A stretch of 64,000 nt of DNA from Cylicocyclus nassatus. Its lineage: Eukaryota > Nematoda > Chromadorea > Rhabditida > Strongylidae. Below the pieces are notes generated by a model. It was given only the letters and a program-made list of their open reading frames with translations, was not told the origin of the DNA and did not search any database. This document shows positions 56,629 to 64,000 of the stretch, in pieces. The stretch spans positions 53,804,333-53,868,332 of the forward strand of contig CATQJL010000001.1 of NCBI GenBank assembly GCA_958299035.1. Reading direction: 5' to 3'. Numbering within the stretch: the first letter of the stretch is position 1; every line of letters starts with the position of its first letter. A program made the position numbers and the translations under genes.

Positions 56629-59600
56629 TTAGTGTTGAAACTTAATATCACCCGACCGTACCTCCCTCATCGTGCACCTGTATGCTGGATCCCTCAACCA
56701 GCAGCTTTGTACCAACTCAACTACTGAAATGCATTCATGATGAAGTCCTAGCAACACAACAAGACAGACCTTGTGAATTTGTGTCCGGTGGAAATTTGTT
56801 GTGCTTGCCTTGAAGCATCATCTCCTTCACCTTAGCATTTGGAAGACCCTCATAAGGAGTGGCACCATTAGTCATGATTTCCCATACTAAATGGCACAGA
56901 ACTGAGGAATGCTTCAAGCAATTTGTTTATATGCATGATTAGAATGCAATTATGAAGTACTTTTGATTCACCCATTTCACTCCTTTATCCGAACCCTTAA
57001 AACTGCCATAGCCAGGGTCAAGCAAGGGGTGTGGCACACGATTGCTGGTTACGACCCCCCCCCCCCTCTGATTGCTGTCTTGATAAGACCCCCCCCCCTG
57101 AATTATATACCTAAGATAGCATTACCTGAAGGCCCTGTCAAACATAATGGGCAACATATTCATAATGAGCATGTCAATTAACCCCTGTAGACAAAGTTTG
57201 AGCGAATTTTGAAGATTCAAGATACTAGGCTACCCAAGTGAAATGCTCATTTTCCAACATGATTAACTTTGTTTCAAAGGTGGATTAGCTATCCGTTTTT
57301 GCACTCAAGACGAAGCACTACTCCTTCTTTGTCCATCTCAGAAATCCCGCTCCAAAAGACCTACAAAGTGTGGTATTAGAAGCCAACCAAAATCTCATTT
57401 TTCCCATTTTAAAAGCTGTGGCTGCCACAGCTTTTAAGGGGGTGTGCCACACCCCATTAACTATGTCATAAAAACATTTTTAGCAAACCTTATTTATATG
57501 GATCGAAGCCTAAATCTCCTGGTTTTCACAGGAGTGATTTGAGCCTGATTCGTCTTCTTAGCTCTGAGTAATATTTGGTGAAAGCACAGCCTCAAAAGCG
57601 AAAAATGGAAAAAATGAGATTTTGGTTGGCTTCTAATTCCACAGTTTGGAGGTCTTTTGGAGCGGGATTTCTGAGATGGACAAAGAAGGAGTAGTGCTTT
57701 GTCTTGATTGCAAAAACGAATAGCTAATCCAACTTTGAAACAAAGTTGATCATGTGGGAAAATGAGCATTTCACTTGGGTAGCCTAGTATCTTGAATCTT
57801 CAGAATTCGCTCAAACTTTGTCTACAGGGATTAATTGACATGCTAGTTATGGATATGATACGAATATCATGTTATCACTATTATTATCAGATTACCCGAC
57901 TACGACCCCCTCCCCTTTTGACTCCTCAATAAACCCCCCAGGAGTGGCGTGCCACACCCCACGCTTGACCCTGGCCATAGCTTCTTCTCACACATTGGAC
58001 TATTGGCCTTGCCCTCAATCTCTCTCGTCCAAAATCTTCCCATATCAAGAGAAATTATAGACTGGCCAATTATCCAACAATGAGTGACTTCAGCAGCTAT
58101 AAAGTTGCTCCAACCTCTCACACTACTTATTGTCATGATGCTAACTGAATTATGCTCAAAATTGTCTCCTCTTTCTTTTCTAGTCAGGAGGCTACAGTAA
58201 CCTTATGTGTTACTGTAGCCTCCTGTGTTTTGACATTTGCCTCAATCAAAACAAATCAGGCATTCTCTTACTTAAGTTTCGCAAATCACCATCGCTAGTC
58301 CACGATCGAGTCCCATGAGCTTCCACAAGGTCGCTTCCTTTGTATATATATATTTCTTTAGACTAGTGTCACACCGTAGATCTATGTTCAAGACCCTAAC
58401 CAGTCGGGATCTTGAAACCTGCCCCTTCTTCTCCCGGGAGAAGTTAGTTTCTCTCAACGCCTCCCAAGTTGTTCCGATCAAATCTCTCATCTGGTAGATA
58501 TCACACTGATGAAATCGCCGTCAGTTTCCAAAGCTTTTTGACTCCCTATCAAAGCGCGTTCCTCTATTTAGAAAAAGATTTGCTGCTGCATTTTCTCGTA
58601 AGTCATCGATAGGGAAGCGAGAGCAGGGACCGCTCAATATTTGATGATTCACCGAGTATTCCAAAGCTCCACACATCGCTTTTCAATGAGAAAACATTGT
58701 TCTCTAGAACTTCCGGTGAGATCCATTTTACAGGCAGTTTTCGACGCGTCGCCACCGTATACACATCGCCTTCTCTTGCCAGCCCAAAGTCAGCAATCTT
58801 CAGCTGAAAACATCTCCATATCGACGCCTACAACCCCTTTCTTAGAAAAATACCGTAAGATTTTTAGAAAGCAGGCAATTGCGAGCTGCGATATCTCTGT
58901 GTATAAAGTGTCTCGAGTGAAGATAGTCTAGACCGTAAGCCGCTTGCGCCGTCCAGCACAATTTCTGTTTCTTATTCGATGGTTTCTTACGCATGAACGA
59001 CTTGAGATCACCATTTGCCATCTGAAGCCAGTTTCAAGCAAGAAGTTTGAGATGCAAACAAGGTATTATCTTACCAATTCCATAACTATAAGTATTGGTT
59101 CCTTGTCTACCGCTACTCCATAGAGGCGAACGATGTGTGGGTATATCATATTGCGCATTATTCTAGCTTCTTTGAGAACCTCTGCTATCTGAATGCTTTG
59201 CATAAACAGCTTGTCATTCAACAACATAGCGGCTGTCTAGTAGCCGGGTGACAGCACCTCATTCTCAGAGCATTCCTTCTTCGCCGTCTTCACTGCCACA
59301 TCAATATGTCGTTGAGTGTTGTTCAAAGTTAATTTACCTTTCATCAAAGATCCAAAATGTCCTAAAAACTACAGTTTCTAATAGTCCACAAAACGAGTCT
59401 GCCTCACCTTCTCCTAGCTTTTCGCCCAGTTCCACCTGACCATGAGTGAGTTCCCAGCTGGCGCGGCAAATAGGACGTTTCAAAACGGTGTCTTCTGTCT
59501 GGAAAAGAATCTGTAAAATATTGCTTACCTCTTACTAGGTAGAAGTGGCTTTTCTGAACGAAATTCATTATTGAGTAGAGCATCAAACGTGATTACGTAT

Positions 59601-62600
59601 AGTGTTTGGTAACCTTCAACGCCTTTGGACCCTACTCTATAAGTGTAAGTTGATGTTCTACTTCTTATGCCGCATAGGTTGGTATAGTGTGGACCCCGGC
59701 CAGCTTCCCATAGGTACCGCCGCGGCGCATACGCAACGCGCGCTCGGCCTGACGCTTTTCGTTCATTTATGAGTAAAAAAGCATTTCTACATGATGTAGG
59801 AATGAAATAAGAAGTGGAAACTATCAGTCTCAGCTCGAGAAAGGCCTAGGCAAGAAGAGAACGTTCACAACCCCCACTAGCGCGCAGATATCAGTCTCTC
59901 CTGCATGCTAGCATGAAAGTACCGCTGATTGAGAATTCTAGAAGAGACAAAGAGTCGAGCTACTTTCGAAACGTTTCCTTCTGTGATCATTTGAAAAAAA
60001 TCAAAAAGCGTAAGCTAGCGAGCACATTTGTGCAATCAGAGCCCCACTGACGCATTACAAAAGAATAATACTTTATAAATCAATCGGATAGGCACGCTTA
60101 CCCTGTAATCAATCTTTAGAGAAATATTCCACTAAAATATGCTAAAATCTCCGCTATTGGAAAAAAAGCGAATTCCTGAGACAGAGGCTGTTAAGACTAC
60201 TGAGGCTCTTAAAAACTCATCGTAGGAAGTGTCCTGAGTCGTCTACACCTGAAACAGAGCGTTCACAAACAGAACAAAGCCAGTTTAGAGAAGAAAACAT
60301 AACAATTTCCATACGAAGCAGAAACGAAAGCGCACTGAAGGCATGCGCTGCGGGAGCGTCGCGCAGGTACCTATGGGGAGCTGGCCGGGGTCCACACTAT
60401 ATGGTATAGGCCGTCCGCGCTGCGCACGGAGAGCAACGCTGTTGCGTACACTGAAGGCAGTTCACGACTGGAAGAAGCGCAGAGAAAAACAGGCGGTGAG
60501 AGTGCACAAGGAAAGAGGAGTAACGCGCAATACACACCTTGCGCACTCTCCGCGCCTTGCGCGGACGGCCTATAGATTTATTGAGTAAACCTTTCGAACA
60601 ACTCGTCTTCGTCGAAGGTCTTCAGTCCATCGTACAGTTGGTAGTTCGCACTCAACTAGTGTGATGTCCATCAAACATTCTGGTGGGGAAAAAAGCCTGT
60701 GCGGCATAAGAATAGAACAACTTAAAATTGAAGATGCCCAGATTCCAAGACGAGAACATGTGGTAAAATTATGAGCGTTTGAAGCAAAAAAAAATCACGC
60801 AGAATTTGTTAAAATTAATTGTTTTGGTGCCTAAAAGCGCAAATACAACCTCAGATAACCGCTGCGGGCAGGCAGCCATGCGAATTTTGAGCAGGCGAGC
60901 ACCGGAAAAATAGTTCGCTGATTTCTTGCAGTCCGCTTGCAGAAATTTGGAAGAATGTTGACCAATTTTCAGACAAATGCTCGGAGAACTATGGCAGTTT
61001 TTCTATAGACTAGTTGCGGCGCATTAGCCGCGTTCTCGCGGACTTTCCGCGAGAATATGCAAAATTATTGACGGCCGCACGATCCTTTGTGAAGGACTGC
61101 GCAGCCCGTAGGTACTTTCCGCTGAGAGAAAGTACCTCAAACTTGAGTAATCAAACCAACGGTGACACCTCTGCTACACAGAGTCTTACTTGTGCTCGAC
61201 GTACGCCCGAAAATGCGTAAAAAGAGTCCGAACGATTGCTGAAAGTTTGGCCAGCGCTCGCTGAAAGAAATTATTTGCCGAGCGCTTGCAAAAACTGCTG
61301 TATTGCTGCCCTCTGGCAGAATATGCGACCATAAAGAATTGCCGCCCGCTGAAGGTTTGGCCACGCCTCAAAATCCTGCTGACCGCCTGCAGAAAAGCGC
61401 GAGTTTGCGGACCGCCTGCCGCGGCGATTATTTGAGCATCGGAAAAATAGTTCGTTGATTTCTTGCGGACCGCCTGCAGATATTTGAAAGAATGTTGGCC
61501 AAGTTTTAGATGAATGCTTGGAGAACATTGCGGCTTCTTCATGGATTAGTTTCGGCGCAGTGGCGCAAACGTGAAGGACCGCACAGCCCGCAGAAACCTT
61601 CCGCTGAGAGAAAGTACTTCAAACTCGGGTAATTGAACCACCGATGGCACCTCTGTCATGTAGAGTGTTACCTTACTCGGCGAATGCCCGAAACGGCGTA
61701 ACAAGAGTCAGAGCGTTTGCTGAAAATTGTGCCAGCGCTCGACGAGAAAAATTATTTGACTACCGCTCGCAGAAAACCTGTATTGATGCCCAATGGCAGA
61801 ACATGCGTCGGTAAAGGAAGTACCGCTCGCTGAAGATTTGGTTACTCCCAAATTCTGCTGACCACCTGCAAAAAGCACGAATTTGCTGTTCGCGTGCCCC
61901 ACGCGACTGTCTGAGGCTGTGTTGAGTATGCGTGTATTAGGAAGGCAATCGCGTCTTATATTCCACACTAGACCATTTGAACTGTTACAGAAAATTTTTC
62001 CGATTGCGTACACAATTTCTCAACCAGTGCTCATAACTCGGCGTCCAGAGGCGCTTAGCAAATGCCAGAATTAGGTTTCAATGAGCGTTTGATGCTGTTC
62101 AGAATAGTATAGATTCCATTTTGTAAAGGCACTAAAAGCATCTCTTGTTAAAAACGTCTTCTCAAAACTTACTCCATTTAATCCAACTTTTCTAACCGAA
62201 TAATACTCAATGAGCTGAACAATATCGGGAAAGAAGTTCACATTGTCCACCGAAAAACCGTGCGGCGTACGAGAGATAACGAAATGTTTGAGTTGTTTCT
62301 TCTGCAATGGCATTAAAAATTTTATAAAATCTAACCAAGAGCAAGATGAGCTTTGATTGCAGTCAAATTTTCGCTTTCTGTCCAGAATCGCCCGTGTGCA
62401 TGTCCCGTTTTCAACGTAGGATAGACACATGAGCAAGGAGAACGGTCAGGAGGTACAGCCCGTGTCAACCTTTTATTCCCTTTTGCATCCAGATCAAAAC
62501 TCGCCTCATCCATCAGGGGTCGCCGCGCTAGGCCCCTGCAATGCGATTGCATAGCTTCTACAGAAAAAGGAGCACTTGGTCGACAGTTGTAAGTTCGGCT

Positions 62601-62982
62601 AGACTTTTTTGCACGATGCCGCAACACGACGTCAACACTGCATGATCCAGCACTCCTTTGCAATGCTATTTTCAACTAGTCATGTATCCTGTCTCCCACT
62701 CCCACCTTCCTAGTTAACTACTTTGGACCGGAGAGTTTCTGCGGGGCACAAAGTCCGAGAGCGGCGAAGCGCGCCGCACGCGGCGTACCTCCTGACGTGA
62801 GCCTACGAGCAACTCTGAACGCGGTAGGAGTGTTTCCAGTTTATTTCCAAGTGTAAGCAAACCATACATTTTTTGAGCAAAGGGAGATCGAGACGATAAA
62901 GTCTTTTGCTTCTCCTTCCTTTGTTTCTCCCATACGCACCAAATAATCGCCTCCTTTTTTGAACAGCTCATCGAGGTCTTCT
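56629..62982 (-). CDS. SH2-tyrosine kinase, Fer-like nematode family (5' end missing)
   Basis: This is a cytoplasmic non-receptor tyrosine kinase: an SH2 domain binds phosphotyrosine and the kinase follows directly. Minus-strand exons: 62,982-62,868, 62,301-62,173, 59,498-59,408, 59,361-59,258, 59,188-59,075, 59,021-58,854, 58,803-58,653, 56,886-56,770 and 56,723-56,629, all with matching phases and canonical splice sites. SH2 parts: [38 protein letters not shown]. Kinase parts: [17 protein letters not shown] with HFGS (glycine loop), HIDVAVKT (Lys), LKEARIMRN (alpha-C Glu), IVMEL hinge, [56 protein letters not shown] and [15 protein letters not shown]. It ends FQH with a TAA at 56,629. HRDIAARN marks a tyrosine kinase. 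C. elegans SPE-8 belongs to this type. The exon with the SH2 start was not found. Confidence 0.87.
57013..57973. mobile_element. hAT-type non-autonomous element, 961 bp, in the SH2-kinase intron
   Basis: Perfect 11-bp terminal inverted repeat, CAGGGTCAAGC, flanked by an exact 8-bp duplication, GCCATAGC (57,005-57,012 and 57,974-57,981). The arms are complementary for about 170 bp (57,225-57,410 against 57,595-57,785), and a perfect 14-bp palindrome with a 1-base centre lies at 57,409-57,437. C runs next to GAC occur near both ends, mirroring the G runs of the element at 2,839. There is no transposase. It sits in the 1.77-kb intron between the DVWSFG and VWEI exons. Confidence 0.9.
58185..58225. 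repeat. Perfect 17-bp stem hairpin in SH2-kinase intron
   Basis: Arms 58,185-58,201 (CAGGAGGCTACAGTAAC) and 58,209-58,225 (its exact inverse) are separated by the 7-base loop CTTATGT. No poly-T or other transcription signal tells whether it is a transcribed RNA, a recoding artefact or the core of a tiny MITE. Confidence 0.7.
59685..60399. mobile_element. 715-bp TIR element with TA duplication in SH2-kinase intron
   Basis: The left end TAGTGTGGACCCCGGCCAGC is the inverse of the right end GCTGGCCGGGGTCCACACTA. The match continues through CCCATAGGTACC and then weakly (GCGC-rich). TA flanks both sides (59,683-59,684 and 60,400-60,401). The middle is A/T-rich without coding capacity. The right boundary lies 5 bp from the target TA of the next MITE. 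Confidence 0.8.
60407..60572. mobile_element. 166-bp GC-rich palindromic MITE, copy 2
   Basis: The ends TAGGCCGTCCGCGC and, inverted, GCGCGGACGGCCTA are flanked by TA (60,405-60,406 and 60,573-60,574). Inner segments GCGCACGGAGAG and CTCTCCGCGC also pair. It matches copy 1 at 56,377 in length, flank and terminal octamer while the inner sequence differs strongly. Confidence 0.75.
60904..61910. repeat. Degenerate tandem duplication, two units of about 0.5 kb
   Basis: GGAAAAATAGTTCG occurs at 60,904 and 61,441, and GCTGAGAGAAAGTAC at 61,120 and 61,603. Between them, GAAGAATGTTG / GAAAGAATGTTGGCC, CAGCCCG, TGGCA.AA.ATGCG and CTGCTGACC-CCTGCA blocks recur in the same order. Spacing differs by about 50 bp because of indels. 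Within each unit, shorter GC-rich motifs (GCCGCCCGCTGAAGG-TTTGG) are repeated again. Long minus-strand open frames here are artefacts. The block lies in the 2.7-kb intron between the SH2 and kinase exons. Confidence 0.7.
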
Positions 62983-64000
62983 CTAAATATGCATTTTTAT
63001 AGTAATGCAGTAAGAGCATCGAGGTTGTGCAGAAGCTGTTAGAGCAGCAGACAGTCACTGATAGAGCAAAGTTGGACAGAGCTTGGTGCTCTAAAGTGCC
63101 CATTCAAGACCAGCAAGCGAAGAAACGACTAAAGAAGACAACCCCTGCACCTATATAGGTGGTTTTTGTATTCGGACAGAATTTTTATGCTTAGACGAAA
63201 TTGAGTCAAAGTGAGGTTACTCCTCAAAGGCGACGCGCTCGAGCCCGACGAGAGCAAACAAAGTGCTAGGATCATCTCAGTACTATCTCTTATAATAGCA
63301 AAAAGGCACAGATAATTACAAGTTTCATGAAAGATTACATCCAGCTACGGAATTCACACAACTTTAGATCCTGAAGTGGCAAACCTCCCAGAATGAGTGA
63401 AATGAACATGCCTGCATTCGGAGGCCAAATTCGCAGAAGGAAAGTATGAGACATGAGCAGCGACTAAGCTATAAAGTGAAGTAGTAAGAAGTGGTGAGGT
63501 ATACTAGTCATCGGAGCACTGAGAGACAGGATGACTGCCGTGAAAAAAGCGACTGTTTCATGAACACAGTAGTGGTTGAAGGAGAGAGAGTTGGTTCATG
63601 TAACAATGCCAACAGATGATTACATGAGCTTGTATAAAAAGAAATGCTTTCATAATCAGATCTTAACGGACATGCAAGAAAGCGGTGGGCGGTTCTCAGA
63701 AGTTTTTCGAAACAATGGATACGGAAGCGTAACTACAATGAAGAATGGATAATGGAGTTCGGACGAATCAGCAAATTGGAAACATAAATAGACCTTTGTA
63801 ATTTTTGACAGAGTGAGCTCTGGTATGTGAAGGACAAGGGATCTTTTCGAAAAGATTACGCACTCAGGTACTTTAATGCTGTTAAATTTAAACACCCCGA
63901 TGGATAGATGACAGCGCACCAAATAGTACAAATCGTGGGCAGCATCCAGGCACTTGTCCCCAGTACCGTAATTAGCGGACGACTGCATCGCAGGGTTTTG
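62983..64000. other. Upstream of the first recognised SH2 exon, nothing certain
   Basis: The missing beginning of the SH2 domain (a W-Y-HG-LPR-type exon ending in phase 1) should lie here or beyond the window, but I could not identify it. The minus-strand open frame 63,656-63,988 has no recognisable domain. Confidence 0.4.

Noticed and set aside
59237..59239. In-frame TAG making the SH2-kinase a pseudogene
   Set aside because: A 69-bp intron with GT and TTCAG ends removes it and restores the usual family spacing.
61014..62013. Overlapping minus-strand frames near 61-62 kb as a gene family
   Set aside because: Their similarity comes from the tandem duplication. There are no domains, and the frames are not bounded by splice sites.
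1..64000. tRNA, rRNA, spliced-leader RNA, snRNA or CRISPR arrays
   Set aside because: I looked for T-arm boxes, the nematode leader sequence and regularly spaced repeats by eye and found none. A covariance-model search could still find a divergent one.

Overview
The window reads as nematode genomic DNA, probably from a strongylid or hookworm-like clade V worm. It is AT-rich, introns are often long and full of transposon debris, and many 3' splice sites have the short T-rich TTTCAG form. The two recognisable genes are a giant muscle titin-like kinase and a kinase of the expanded nematode SH2/Fer-like tyrosine kinase family. There is no bacterial operon structure, and I found no rRNA, tRNA, spliced-leader RNA or CRISPR array. 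The species is inferred, not shown.

Region 1 (1-28,969): gene-poor. It is either intergenic or one very large intron of the titin-like gene. What can be supported is a hAT-type MITE with an 8-bp target duplication (2,839-3,952), three mariner-type inverted-repeat elements flanked by TA (8,045, 11,132 and 18,092), a decayed retrotransposon integrase fragment (17,519-17,731), degenerate tandem repeats near 22.4 kb, and one unrecognised coding-like exon on the minus strand (14,983-15,264).

Region 2 (28,970 to about 55,182, plus strand): the 3' part of a titin-like giant kinase gene, best matched to nematode ttn-1. I could join 28 exons with consistent phase, giving about 1,320 residues. The order is Ig, Fn3, acidic linker, protein kinase, autoregulatory tail, seven Ig domains, short C-terminal tail. 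Its introns hold a Helitron-like element with a microsatellite, several TIR elements, a G-rich element with 17-bp perfect termini, and a complete but coding-defective LTR retrotransposon with a 5-bp target duplication (48,201-51,659). One intron carries a decayed second copy of a kinase exon. Several introns seem to end in TTAAG rather than CAG/TAG.

Region 3 (55.2-56.6 kb): a convergent spacer with one unrecognised long plus-strand open frame and a 166-bp MITE.

Region 4 (56,629-62,982, minus strand): an SH2-tyrosine kinase gene of the Fer-like nematode type. Nine exons can be joined, from mid-SH2 to the stop codon. Its large introns contain a second hAT-type MITE of the same kind, a 17-bp perfect hairpin, a 715-bp TIR element, a second 166-bp MITE and a 0.5-kb degenerate tandem duplication. 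The gene's 5' end was not found and may lie past the window.

The two genes face each other and have no evident functional link: one is a sarcomere scaffold and kinase, the other a cytoplasmic signalling kinase of a family often sperm-enriched in nematodes.
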